In this document: one piece after another, positions 55,062 to 63,548 of the stretch
How positions within the stretch are numbered: the first letter of the stretch is position 1
How the letters are laid out: every line of letters starts with the position of its first letter
NCBI GenBank assembly: GCA_028293625.1
Contig: JAQGOL010000006.1
Coordinates: 62,001 to 126,000 of the forward strand
Reading direction: 5' to 3'
Length of the DNA stretch: 64,000 nucleotides
Source: Chthoniobacteraceae bacterium
GTDB taxonomy: Bacteria; Verrucomicrobiota; Verrucomicrobiia; Chthoniobacterales; Chthoniobacteraceae
Made by a program: the position numbers and the translations under genes
The notes under the pieces: model-generated
What the model was told of the DNA's origin: nothing
What the model saw: the letters and a program-made list of their open reading frames with translations, nothing else
Database searches by the model: none

Positions 55062-56249
55062 TTAGGCTGCCTTGACGGCGGCAACGACTTTATGGGCGGC
55101 ATCGGCCAGATCGCTGCCGGTGATGATCGTGAGGCCGCTTTCGGCAAGGGTCTGTTTTCCGGCGGCGACATTGTTGCCTTCCAGACGCACCACGAGCGGA
55201 ATTCCCAAATGGGTTTCACGCGCCGCTGCCACGATGCCATTGGCAATCACATTACAATCCATGATGCCGCCGAAAATGTTCACCAGAATGCCGTGCACGT
55301 TCGGATCGCTCAGGATGATTTTGAACGCCGCGGATACTTGTTCCTTGCTCGCGCCGCCGCCGACATCAAGAAAGTTGGCCGGTTTGCCACCGCAATACTG
55401 GATGATATCCATGGTGGCCATGGCAAGACCTGCGCCGTTGACCAGGCAGGCGATATTTCCATCGAGCCCGATGTAGTTGAGGTTGAACTCGCTGGCGGCT
55501 ACTTCCCTTGGATCTTCCTCGCTCTTATCGCGCATGGCGACAATTTCCGGCTGCCGGAAAAGGGCGTTGTCGTCGAAGTTGAACTTGGCGTCGAGCGCGA
55601 GAAGCTGGCCATCGGGAGTGACAACCAGCGGGTTGACTTCAATCTGCGAGCAATCGCGCGCCATAAACAGCTTGTAGAGCGCGGTGAAAAGCTTGCCGGC
55701 CTGGCTCGCTTGTTTGCCTTTGAGCCCGAGCGCATCGGCCAACTTGCGTGTCTGGAACGGCTGAAGCCCAAGGAACGGGTTCACAAATTCGCGCATGATT
55801 TTTTCCGGCGCGTGCTCGGCGACGGCTTCAATGTCCATGCCGCCCTCGGTACTCGCGATCACCACCGGCTGGCTGGTTGCCCGATCGAGCAGGATCGCAA
55901 AGTAGAGTTCGCGGGAAATGTCGACCGCTTCGGCCACGAGCACTTTACTGACCACTTTGCCCTCCGGTCCGGTCTGATGCGTGACCAGGGTTTGACCGAG
56001 CATTTTGCCGGCGATCTCACCGGCTTCCTCAGGGTTCTTGCACATGTGCACGCCGCCCTTGAATCCGTTGGTGAAAGTCCCTTTTCCCCGGCCTCCCGCA
56101 TGAATCTGCGCTTTGACTACAATCGGCTTGTCTCCGAGACTGCGCGCGACTTCGATCGCTTCGTCCGCGGTGGCGGCGACACGGCCTTGTGAAGTGGCAA
56201 CGCCAAATTTCTCAAACAGCTCTCGGGCTTGGTATTCGTGGATATTCAT
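55062..56249 (-). CDS. sucC: Succinyl-CoA synthetase beta subunit
   Basis: A 395-residue ATP-grasp subunit: N-terminus [17 protein letters not shown], the lysine/grasp region [16 protein letters not shown], and the C-terminal CoA-ligase region with [16 protein letters not shown]. It is full length (E. coli 388). Directly followed by sucD. A T-rich stretch (GTTTTTTTT) lies five bases before the start; no Shine-Dalgarno. Confidence 0.97.
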   Translation of the reverse strand: MNIHEYQARELFEKFGVATSQGRVAATADEAIEVARSLGDKPIVVKAQIHAGGRGKGTFTNGFKGGVHMCKNPEEAGEIAGKMLGQTLVTHQTGPEGKVVSKVLVAEAVDISRELYFAILLDRATSQPVVIASTEGGMDIEAVAEHAPEKIMREFVNPFLGLQPFQTRKLADALGLKGKQASQAGKLFTALYKLFMARDCSQIEVNPLVVTPDGQLLALDAKFNFDDNALFRQPEIVAMRDKSEEDPREVAASEFNLNYIGLDGNIACLVNGAGLAMATMDIIQYCGGKPANFLDVGGGASKEQVSAAFKIILSDPNVHGILVNIFGGIMDCNVIANGIVAAARETHLGIPLVVRLEGNNVAAGKQTLAESGLTIITGSDLADAAHKVVAAVKAA

Positions 56250-56291
56250 TCAAAAAAAACGCAGGGAAAATAGGATGCGGCGCGCGGGGTT

Positions 56292-56816
56292 TTATGAACC
56301 GCTGCCGACGTACTGGGCCGAGTAAGTCTCAAACTTGGCCGTGGTTCCGACCTGGGGGGTGCTTTCCACATCGTACACATTGTTGCCAACCACCTGCTGG
56401 CTCTGGGTATCCCAGATCATGACCGATTTTTTAGCCTTGGGCGACGTCTTCTCGTTTTTCTCGGTATCGACCGCGATGTAACGCACCCTTTTCTTTTTCA
56501 GGGTCACCTTTTTCTCCTGGGAAAGTCTGCCGTAAAAAACCTGGGCCCGCTGTTCAGCTACTCGGCGCTGCCGTTCAGTCGCCTGATGTTTGGCGATTAC
56601 GTAAACGGTCGCCGCAACCACCGCCCCCACCGCCACCCCCGTCGCCAGCGATTCCGCCGAGCTCAATCCAGCCGCCTGCGCGATCCGGCTCGCGGCAAAA
56701 CCACCCGCCGCGCCGAACACTCCCGCGTTTTCTCCAGGAGTCAGATTTTCACAACCTGCCACCGCCAGGGCGATAGCGGTGCACAATGCAGAATATTTGA
56801 GGGTACCAGCATTCAT
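56292..56816 (-). CDS. Lipoprotein with glycine-zipper segments
   Basis: A 174-residue protein with a lipobox near residues 18-22 (AVAGC), then a Gly/Ala-rich segment (GVFGAAGGFAASRIAQAAG, ATGVAVGAVVAATVYVIA) that resembles glycine-zipper membrane-insertion repeats, followed by a charged, probably periplasmic beta-rich C-terminus (KKSVMIWDTQSQQVVGN). No enzyme motif. It lies between the ketosynthase gene (69-base gap) and sucC (42-base gap), all on the minus strand. Confidence 0.75.
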   Translation of the reverse strand: MNAGTLKYSALCTAIALAVAGCENLTPGENAGVFGAAGGFAASRIAQAAGLSSAESLATGVAVGAVVAATVYVIAKHQATERQRRVAEQRAQVFYGRLSQEKKVTLKKKRVRYIAVDTEKNEKTSPKAKKSVMIWDTQSQQVVGNNVYDVESTPQVGTTAKFETYSAQYVGSGS

Positions 56817-56885
56817 AGAGCCGCTTTTGTAAAGAGCGCTTATGCCCGAGGCAAGGGTGTTTCCTTTTTCCTTCGGTGCACAGCG

Positions 56886-58145
56886 TCAGCCGGTGACCTT
56901 GCCTAGTACGATGACGGCATTGATTCCCCCAAACCCGAACGCATTGTTCATCGCGTAGCGCACCGGCGTGGAACGCCCGACGTTTGGCACCACGTCGATA
57001 TCACAGGCCGGATCGGGCGTGGTGTGGAAAAGGGTGGGCGGAATGTAGCCTTCATCCAGAGCCAAAGCGCAGATCACGCTTTCAATGGCCCCGGTTGCCC
57101 CAAGCGGATGCGCCGTAAACGCCTTGGTGCCGCTCACCGCGGGTGAATGCGTCCCGAAAACGGTTTTAATACAGGCCGACTCGTTGGCATCGTTCATCTG
57201 CGTGCCGCTGGCATGCGCGTTGATATAGTCGATCTGATCCGGCTCCACCCCCGCATCGGCAAGCGCGTCGCGCATGCAGGCCACCACACTCTCGCCGCCG
57301 GGAAGGGGAGTCGTCATGTGCCATGCTTCATTATTGAGCGCGTAACCAAGCACCTCAGCATAAATGTGCGCTCCACGCCGGATCGCATGTTCGTATTCCT
57401 CGACAACCAGGCTGGCGGCGCCTTCCCCCATGACAAAGCCGTCGCGATCCAGGTCAAACGGACGGCACGCCCGCACCGGATCGCCCTCCCAGCGGCTCAT
57501 TGTCTTGATAAAATCAAACGCCCCAAAAGTAAGCGGACTTAATGGCGCCTCGGCTCCGCCCGCGATCATCACATCGGCCATTCCATCGCGGATATAACGC
57601 ATTGCCTCGCCCACCGAAATCACACCGCTGGCGCACGAGTTCGAGTTGGTCGTGCCGACCCCGCGAAACCCGCATTCAATGGCAATATTCGCATGCGCGC
57701 TTCCGCCGAAGACCTGCAGGGCAAGTGTCGGATGCACGCCGCGCCATCCTTGGTGAAGAAAATTCTGGTGCTCGTTCTCCGCGTTGGCAATCCCTCCGAG
57801 CGCGGTGCCGAAACTGACGCCGACCCGGGATTGCGGATTATCCTGGGAAAAAGGAAGCCGGGCGTCTTCAACGGCCAGGAGTGCCGATGCGACCGAAAGC
57901 TGCGCATAACGGTCGAGCCGTTTTAACCGGTGAGGCGCGAAAAAACGGCTCGCATCCCAATCCCGGATCTCGCCGCCGCAATGCGCCCGGAGTCCGCTCG
58001 TGTCAAATCCGCTGATGTGCGAAATCCCGCCCTGGCCTGCCACGATATTTTTCCAGAAGGTTTCCTTGCCTGTGCCGCAGCAGGTAATGGGTGCCACTCC
58101 GGTGATGACTACACGGCGGCGGGGAGAAGAGGTAAAGGGTGGCAT
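56886..58145 (-). CDS. Beta-ketoacyl-ACP synthase, FabF type
   Basis: A 419-residue thiolase-fold condensing enzyme. The catalytic triad is intact: Cys in NSNSCASGV (about residue 171), His in YINAHASGT and His in FTAHPLGATGA. I use the ATG at 58145 because a more upstream start would overlap the SRPBCC gene. Its partners here are an SRPBCC cyclase-like protein, a RibD-C reductase and a flippase, not fabD/fabG/acpP, so it may serve a dedicated lipid or polyketide and not bulk fatty-acid synthesis. Confidence 0.93.
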   Translation of the reverse strand: MPPFTSSPRRRVVITGVAPITCCGTGKETFWKNIVAGQGGISHISGFDTSGLRAHCGGEIRDWDASRFFAPHRLKRLDRYAQLSVASALLAVEDARLPFSQDNPQSRVGVSFGTALGGIANAENEHQNFLHQGWRGVHPTLALQVFGGSAHANIAIECGFRGVGTTNSNSCASGVISVGEAMRYIRDGMADVMIAGGAEAPLSPLTFGAFDFIKTMSRWEGDPVRACRPFDLDRDGFVMGEGAASLVVEEYEHAIRRGAHIYAEVLGYALNNEAWHMTTPLPGGESVVACMRDALADAGVEPDQIDYINAHASGTQMNDANESACIKTVFGTHSPAVSGTKAFTAHPLGATGAIESVICALALDEGYIPPTLFHTTPDPACDIDVVPNVGRSTPVRYAMNNAFGFGGINAVIVLGKVTG

Positions 58146-58158
58146 GACGGATCGCGGC

Positions 58159-58623
58159 TTAGCTTTCGGCGTTGGAAGGTTGCATGGCGGTGCCTTCAAT
58201 CAACCCTTTGAATGTTCGGAGTGTTTTCATTGCGATATTTTCAATGAAAAATCCACCGATGATCGGTTCCACCAGCCATCCAAGGGCCGGAACGCGGAAT
58301 TTCATGTCGTGGATGATTTCCACTCGGGTTCCCTCGGGCGTTGCAGTGAGTGTCCACACCACCTTCATCCCTTTTGTCCAGGCACGGAGATGTTCAAAAC
58401 GAAGTTCCAGCGCCGCGCGATCCGCTTCGTAGGCCGAGACCCAGGAAATTGGGATCCCGTCGCGGGTTGCGGCCATCCGCACAATCTCGCGGCCGCCCTC
58501 TTTTCCCAAGGTTCTTACGTAACGATAATGCGGCAGCAATTCAGGCCAGCGTGACAGATCGCTCACGGCATCAAAAATTGCCTCCCTTGAAGCGCGAATG
58601 AGAATGGACGTTCCGGTGTGCAT
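58159..58623 (-). CDS. SRPBCC (START-like) family protein
   Basis: A 154-residue helix-grip protein with the typical start SILIRASREAIFDAVSDLSRWPELLPHYRYV and C-terminal long helix (ENIAMKTLRTFKGLIEG). Members include polyketide aromatase/cyclases, coenzyme Q-binding proteins and lipid carriers. It lies 13 bases before the ketosynthase start and 10 bases after the reductase stop, so one transcript is very likely. The link with a ketosynthase favours an aromatase/cyclase or lipid-carrier role, by inference. Confidence 0.85.
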   Translation of the reverse strand: MHTGTSILIRASREAIFDAVSDLSRWPELLPHYRYVRTLGKEGGREIVRMAATRDGIPISWVSAYEADRAALELRFEHLRAWTKGMKVVWTLTATPEGTRVEIIHDMKFRVPALGWLVEPIIGGFFIENIAMKTLRTFKGLIEGTAMQPSNAES

Positions 58624-58633
58624 TAAAAAATGG

Positions 58634-59332
58634 TTACCGCAAAATCCGGTATTGAAGAAAACATTCCCCGTCGATGACCTCCATCTTGCGCAACGTGAGC
58701 CGGGTCGATTCGGGAAGGAATTCCGCGGCGATCCCGGTCAGGGTGGCGGCTTGTTCGCCTCCGAAGATTCGCGGACAGAATGTGACGTGCAATTCATCCA
58801 CCAGATCTGCCACGAGCAGCGACTTGAATAAAACGGGGCCTCCTTCGCATACCAGCCGCCTTACTCCATGATCGCGCCGCAGCCGGGTCATCATCGCTGA
58901 AAGATCGACCGTCGGGGTTTCATCCAGATAAAGGGTTGCCTTGCCGGCGAGCAGCTCCCTTGCCGGCTTTGGCATCCGTTGCGTGGAGAAGATGAGAATC
59001 GGGGCGGCTCCTCCTTGGAAGACCTTTAAGTCCGGATCGAGCTTGCCTGAATTCGTAATGATCACCCGCAATGGGTACTCGCTCTGGTTCCGCGCGATCC
59101 GCTCCGCCCGCAGCGCCTCGTCGGGCAATCCCATCGCCATGTTGTCGGCTTTCACCGTGCCCGCCCCGACTAAAATGGCATCGCCCGTGGCGCGGATTTC
59201 CAGCAGGCGATGTTTGTCTGTTTTGGAGGAAAAATCGGCCGGGGTGCGATTGCGCGTGGAGACGCGGGCGTCCCAGGTCAGGGCAAAATTGGCCGTGACA
59301 AACGGACGTGGCGGTTTGCGTGCGGCGCTCAC
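58634..59332 (-). CDS. RibD C-terminal-domain (dihydrofolate-reductase-like) reductase
   Basis: A 232-residue protein from a GTG at 59332 (overlapping the upstream stop as GTGA). It shows the RibD-C pattern: RPFVTANFALTWDARV, DAILVGAGTVKADN, the nucleotide-binding stretch VRRLVCEGGPVLFKSL and DELHVTFCPRIFGG. No deaminase domain is attached, so it is a stand-alone NADPH reductase, either of riboflavin biosynthesis or of another pathway. The neighbours are not riboflavin genes. An apparent longer frame upstream overlaps the flippase gene and was not accepted. Confidence 0.85.
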   Translation of the reverse strand: MSAARKPPRPFVTANFALTWDARVSTRNRTPADFSSKTDKHRLLEIRATGDAILVGAGTVKADNMAMGLPDEALRAERIARNQSEYPLRVIITNSGKLDPDLKVFQGGAAPILIFSTQRMPKPARELLAGKATLYLDETPTVDLSAMMTRLRRDHGVRRLVCEGGPVLFKSLLVADLVDELHVTFCPRIFGGEQAATLTGIAAEFLPESTRLTLRKMEVIDGECFLQYRILR

Positions 59333-60450
59333 CGATGCGGACGTTTTTCCTTGGCCAATTCCATGGCGATTTCGTCTTCGGCCACGCTGTGCTCCAATGC
59401 AGCCACCTCCTTGTTCATCTCGTGAAGGCGTGCATGCTCCGAGGGGCGGTAAAAAATATAGAGCAGCCCGCCAATGAGGCCCCAGAACAGGGTGAGCATG
59501 TATCCGGTCATTGAGATCACCACCGCCACCGCGGGAGCCACTCCGGAGAGGTTTCCCAGAAAGATCTGGAAAAGCCCCTCGCGCGCACCGAGCCCGCCAA
59601 AGCTGATCGGCATGGCCAGGATCGTGTTGATGATCGGCATCATCGCGTAAAACTCGCCAAAACTCGGGATGCGGTTGCCGGTAGCGGCAAACGCCTTGGC
59701 CGCGCAATAAAACGTCCCGAAATATCCAAGATGCGCGAGAATGGAGAGCCCGAACGAGCCAAGCGCCGCGCGCCATGCACGACCGTACGCGTTGTAAGCG
59801 AAGGCCAGTTCCGCCAGCTTGTCGCGGCCCGGCATCCGGGCTGGTAGTTTGTGGACCAGCCCGCATCCGGTAATGACGAAGCTGCCGGCAATTCCAAAGA
59901 AGCTCGCGCCCAGAATGGCGAGGCCGGTCCAGACGTATTTGGTCGTTTGCTCATTGGACGTCAGCCATTCCCAACGCAACGCAATGAGCACTCCGGCGAG
60001 CACGATCAGGGAAAAGAGCCCGATGATTCGATCCACCAACACACTCAAAAGGGCCTGTGAACGCTGGCCCGGGGTCTCTTTTAATAAATAAAACGTTTTT
60101 ACCACGTCCCCGCCGGTCCCGCCTGGAACAAAGAAGTTAAAAAACACCCCGGTCATCATCAGCATGAACACGCGGCCCCACGCCAAATGGATTCCCTGCA
60201 CCTTGAGCAAAATCTGCCACCGAATTCCTGCGATGATTTCCACCAGGCCGTAAACAATCAGCCCCGCGTAGAGCCATCCGGAATCGGCGTTGCGCAAGGC
60301 CGCAAGCATGTCGTGCCGCTTGTTAGGATCTCGAAAAACGAGCCAGAGAATACCAATAGTAATGCCAACCTGGAGTGCGGTGAGAGCGGCCTTCTTCAAA
60401 AACGAGGGGGGAGTAAACTGTGGGTGGGAAAAAAATTGCGGGGCGCTCAA
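59329..60450 (-). CDS. Polytopic membrane protein of the lysylphosphatidylglycerol synthase TM / UPF0104 flippase family
   Basis: A 373-residue protein with about eight membrane segments. The family block FFNFFVPGGTGGDVVKTFYLL near residues 103-123 and ISFGGLGAREGLFQIFLG near 283-300 are the conserved glycine-rich parts of the LPG_synthase_TM family. Members move or assemble lipids, often in hopanoid, glycolipid or phospholipid pathways. The start is TTG at 60450, which has no ribosome site. It overlaps the next gene by 4 bases (GTGA), and the minus-strand group flippase-reductase-SRPBCC-ketosynthase may be one operon. Confidence 0.88.
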   Translation of the reverse strand: MSAPQFFSHPQFTPPSFLKKAALTALQVGITIGILWLVFRDPNKRHDMLAALRNADSGWLYAGLIVYGLVEIIAGIRWQILLKVQGIHLAWGRVFMLMMTGVFFNFFVPGGTGGDVVKTFYLLKETPGQRSQALLSVLVDRIIGLFSLIVLAGVLIALRWEWLTSNEQTTKYVWTGLAILGASFFGIAGSFVITGCGLVHKLPARMPGRDKLAELAFAYNAYGRAWRAALGSFGLSILAHLGYFGTFYCAAKAFAATGNRIPSFGEFYAMMPIINTILAMPISFGGLGAREGLFQIFLGNLSGVAPAVAVVISMTGYMLTLFWGLIGGLLYIFYRPSEHARLHEMNKEVAALEHSVAEDEIAMELAKEKRPHR

Positions 60451-60612
60451 CTGAAGGAATTCGCCGGATCCCGCAACCCAATAATTCCGGCGCCGGAAGC
60501 AAATGGATGCCGATCAACAGGTTCGGATTGAGGAATAGAGGGAATTGGCAACGGCTTCTTTGCAAGGAACTCCGCTTTGCCACAGGGAAGGGCGGCCATC
60601 GCGCGACTCAAG

Positions 60613-61239
60613 TCAGGCGTCTTGGTCCGGGGCGTCATTTTTTTCCTTAAGAACATTGGAAACGGTCTTTGAGCACTTCCAGATATCGCGATTCCTGGAG
60701 CGAACAAATGCGACATAAGTAATGGCCCAGACCGCTTTATCCACCAGATGCTCGTTGATGAATGAAGAGGTTTCACCCGACTCGATCACACTCAGCGCAT
60801 TGGGATCCGCATGCGTGCTCCGCGCCTCCTGCCATGCATCCCATACCTCCCGCTTCGGATCGTCCGGACCGTGCCTGTAAATATGGATTTCCGGAACGGG
60901 TTCCCATATCGCCAGCGAGCCGATGTTTTTCACGGCAAGCGAAAGGGCGTGCAGATTTTTTTCCGGTGTAGCCGCAATAACGGCTACTTCAAGCGCCAGC
61001 TCGGCCCGGGAGAAAAAAGTGCGGCCACGAAAAAAACGGTAATACGAAAAGACGGCCCCCAGCGTGACAAAGATTACATTCACGCAGCTGTTGAGCGCGG
61101 CCAGAGCGTCCTTATTGGTGGCGAGCGCGGAAGGAGTAAGAATCTTGTGCTTAAGCACATTGGCAATCGCAAGGACACAGATGGCGACCAGCAGTACCGG
61201 AATCAGGGTCTCCCGGTTTCTTGTAATCCACGCCCTCAT
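60613..61239 (-). CDS. Membrane protein with two N-terminal helices
   Basis: A 208-residue protein starting at the ATG at 61239 (MRAWITRNRETL), which overlaps the stop of the previous small gene as ATGA. Two membrane helices lie near residues 11-29 (LIPVLLVAICVLAIANVL) and 48-66 (NSCVNVIFVTLGAVFSYY). The remaining 140 residues look like a soluble sandwich domain (EIHIYRHGPDDPKREVWDAW). No family is recognised. An upstream start at 61302 would add 21 residues and overlap the small gene; rejected. Confidence 0.7.
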   Translation of the reverse strand: MRAWITRNRETLIPVLLVAICVLAIANVLKHKILTPSALATNKDALAALNSCVNVIFVTLGAVFSYYRFFRGRTFFSRAELALEVAVIAATPEKNLHALSLAVKNIGSLAIWEPVPEIHIYRHGPDDPKREVWDAWQEARSTHADPNALSVIESGETSSFINEHLVDKAVWAITYVAFVRSRNRDIWKCSKTVSNVLKEKNDAPDQDA

Positions 61240-61334
61240 TTGCCCCAGAAATAGATCGCGATCAGAGCAATCATTATGATGACGAGCAAGACGACCGGCC
61301 ACGGATTAGCCGGCGGCGTTTCTTTTAGCAGCAT
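61236..61334 (-). CDS. Very small membrane protein (32 residues)
   Basis: MLLKETPPANPW followed by a single membrane helix and a basic YFWGK end. The stop TGA overlaps the ATG of the next gene by four bases, a typical coupling signal that supports it as real in spite of its size. A longer in-frame reading from 61538 has an Arg/Ser/Pro-rich front with no sign of translation. Function unknown. Confidence 0.5.
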   Translation of the reverse strand: MLLKETPPANPWPVVLLVIIMIALIAIYFWGK

Positions 61335-61634
61335 AGTGTAGGTGGCCGCCTTAAGGGTTGAGCGGGTGGACGGCTGCAGAGGGAACGACCTTCGGCGGCG
61401 CCGTGGATGTTCAAGTTCCAGTAAGGTGCCGCTTCCTGAACTTCCGCGATCAGAAAGGTATGCCGGATGGCGCCGGTAAGGCTGCGTAATGATGCCGAAA
61501 TCAGGCGGGCGGGCGGATGGAGGATCTCCTGATGTCAATCAAACGGACCGGGGGTAACTTGTTTGAGACGATAGTTGTATTGAATGAGCCCGGCGACGTA
61601 GAAGTTGACCGATTACTTCTGACATTCTCCCTCC
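61335..61634. other. Intergenic region before the isomerase operon
   Basis: About 300 bases between divergent genes. It must hold promoters for both sides, but I see no good consensus pair, no terminator and no operator palindrome. Nothing else was found. Confidence 0.3.
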
Positions 61635-62678
61635 ATGAGCGCACCCCAATCTTATCGTTTCTCGTTTGGCCCCTGGAATATCAGCGAAGGCGCGGACCCT
61701 TTTGGTCCCGAAGTTCGCCCTGCTTTTGCGCATGAAGACAAATATGCGCTTTACCGGCCGCTTGGATTTGAGGGGGTCCAATTCCATGATGATGATGTGG
61801 TGCCCGGAATGGATGACCTGACCGCGGAACAGATTCTTCGCAAGGCGGGCGAGGTCAAAACAATGCTCTCCAATCAAGGACTTACGCCGGAGTTTGTGGC
61901 GCCACGGCTTTGGTTTTCGGAGAAGACGGTGGATGGCGCTTATACTTCAAACAGCGCCTCGGATCGCGCTTATGCCTGGGAGCGGACTCAGAAGTGCATC
62001 GACATTGCGCGGGCCATCGACTGCAAGGCGATCGTGCTGTGGCTGAGCCGGGAAGGGACCTATATTCGCGAGGCCAAGGATGCGAAAGTAGCTTACGAGC
62101 GGCTTCTTGAGACCGTGAACCGGATGCTCGATTATGACTCGAATATCGAGATCTGGATTGAACCGAAGCCTAACGAACCAACCGATCAGGCGTATGTGCC
62201 GACGATCGGACACGCGATTGCGTTGGCGTTTGCGTCAAAGGATCATCGCCGGGTCAAGGGTTTGATTGAAAGCGCGCATGCGCTGCTGGCGGGACTTGAT
62301 CCAAGCGACGAGATGGCTTTTGCACTCGCGCACGACAAGCTCGGCAGTGTGCATCTGAATGATCAGAACGGACTCAAATACGATCAGGATAAGAACTTCG
62401 GCGGCGCGAATCTGCGCGTTGGATTTAATCAGGTGCGCGTGCTGGAGGAAGCCGGTTATGGGAGTCGTGGGGAGTTCATTGGGCTCGATGTAAAAGCGAT
62501 CCGCACTCAGCGTGGCTGTCCGGTCACGGATCATCTCAAAGCGAGCCGCGAAATTTTCCTGCATCTCGTGGATAAGGTGCGCGCCCTTGACCGCCCGCTG
62601 ATCGAGCAGTTCCGCGACGCACGTGACTACGAAGCGCTTGAGCTATACATCGTCCGGCATCTGCTTGGCGTGAAGTAG
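61635..62678 (+). CDS. Xylose-isomerase-fold sugar isomerase
   Basis: A 347-residue TIM-barrel protein aligned by eye with Streptomyces-type xylose isomerase. The base-type His51 (QFHDDD), metal/substrate residues E176 and K178 (EPKPNEP), E212 and H215 (GLIESAHALLAG), and KYDQD near residue 247 correspond to His54, E181, K183, E217, H220 and D255/D257. The position equal to metal ligand D245 is His here (SVHLND against HIDLNG). It is 40 residues shorter than the family. The linked genes (aldolase, LarA-like) suggest a sugar or sugar-acid pathway other than xylose. No Shine-Dalgarno; CTCCCTCC precedes the ATG. Confidence 0.82.
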   Translation: MSAPQSYRFSFGPWNISEGADPFGPEVRPAFAHEDKYALYRPLGFEGVQFHDDDVVPGMDDLTAEQILRKAGEVKTMLSNQGLTPEFVAPRLWFSEKTVDGAYTSNSASDRAYAWERTQKCIDIARAIDCKAIVLWLSREGTYIREAKDAKVAYERLLETVNRMLDYDSNIEIWIEPKPNEPTDQAYVPTIGHAIALAFASKDHRRVKGLIESAHALLAGLDPSDEMAFALAHDKLGSVHLNDQNGLKYDQDKNFGGANLRVGFNQVRVLEEAGYGSRGEFIGLDVKAIRTQRGCPVTDHLKASREIFLHLVDKVRALDRPLIEQFRDARDYEALELYIVRHLLGVK

Positions 62679-62694
62679 CCCTCCATTTCTTAAT

Positions 62695-63543
62695 ATGAAA
62701 CATTTCCGACTTAATCGTCTCTTTAATGCCCGGTCGGGCCGCTGTTTTGATGTCGCAGTCGACCACGGTTTTTTTAATCAACCCGGTTTTCTGCAATCGA
62801 TCGAGTCGATGCCGCGCGTGATCAACACGCTTGTGGATGCCGCCCCGGATGCGATCCAGTTGACTGTCGGCCAGGCCCGGCACTTGCAGGGAATCCGAGG
62901 CAAATTAAAGCCGGCGCTGGTTTTGCGCACCGATGTGGCGAATGTCTATGGGAAGGAACTTCCATCATCGCGCTTTAGCATCATGATTGAAGAAGCGATG
63001 CTGCAAGCTGTGCGGCTTGATGCGGCGTGTGTTTGCGTCAATCTGTTTCAGATTCCAGGTGCGCCGGAAGTTCACGAGCAATGCGTGGAGAATATCGTGA
63101 AGCTCAAGGTGCAGTCCGATCATTACTCGATGCCAATGATGGTCGAGCCGCTGGTCTTCCGGCCTAACTCCGAAGCAGGCGGTTACATGGTGGATGGAGA
63201 CGAAGTAAAAATCATGCACCTGGTGCGGCAGGCAGTGGAGTTGGGAGCCGACATTATCAAGGCGGATCCGACCGATAACGTGAGCCTATACAATCAGGTG
63301 ATTGAGACGGCGGGCGGCGTGCCTGTGCTGGTTCGCGGCGGCGGCCGGGTGAGCGATCGTGAAATTCTGGAGCGGACCGTGGGACTGCTCGATCAGGGTG
63401 CAAGCGGCATCGTTTACGGACGCAACATTATCCAGCATCCGAGCCCTGCCGGCATTACCCGCGCCTTGATGGCTGTGGTGCATGATGGAGCTACCGTCGA
63501 GCAGGCACTCGCTTTGTTGCAATCGGTGCAAGCCGGTAAATAA
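62695..63543 (+). CDS. Class I aldolase, DhnA/LsrF-like
   Basis: A 282-residue TIM-barrel protein with the start FDVAVDHGFF (Asp23-His24) and the Schiff-base lysine region GADIIKADPTDN near residue 188. The glycine-rich phosphate site VLVRGGGRVSD comes later. The family includes archaeal-type fructose-bisphosphate aldolase and LsrF, which cleave or transfer phosphorylated sugars. It starts 16 bases after the isomerase and is followed 5 bases later by the LarA-like gene, so these three form one operon. Confidence 0.88.
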   Translation: MKHFRLNRLFNARSGRCFDVAVDHGFFNQPGFLQSIESMPRVINTLVDAAPDAIQLTVGQARHLQGIRGKLKPALVLRTDVANVYGKELPSSRFSIMIEEAMLQAVRLDAACVCVNLFQIPGAPEVHEQCVENIVKLKVQSDHYSMPMMVEPLVFRPNSEAGGYMVDGDEVKIMHLVRQAVELGADIIKADPTDNVSLYNQVIETAGGVPVLVRGGGRVSDREILERTVGLLDQGASGIVYGRNIIQHPSPAGITRALMAVVHDGATVEQALALLQSVQAGK

Positions 63544-63548
63544 CTGCC

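Noticed and set aside
59333-59866. N-terminal extension of the RibD-C gene over the flippase gene
   Set aside because: The added 178 residues are a shifted reading of the flippase coding region. The GTG at 59332 with GTGA overlap is the natural start.
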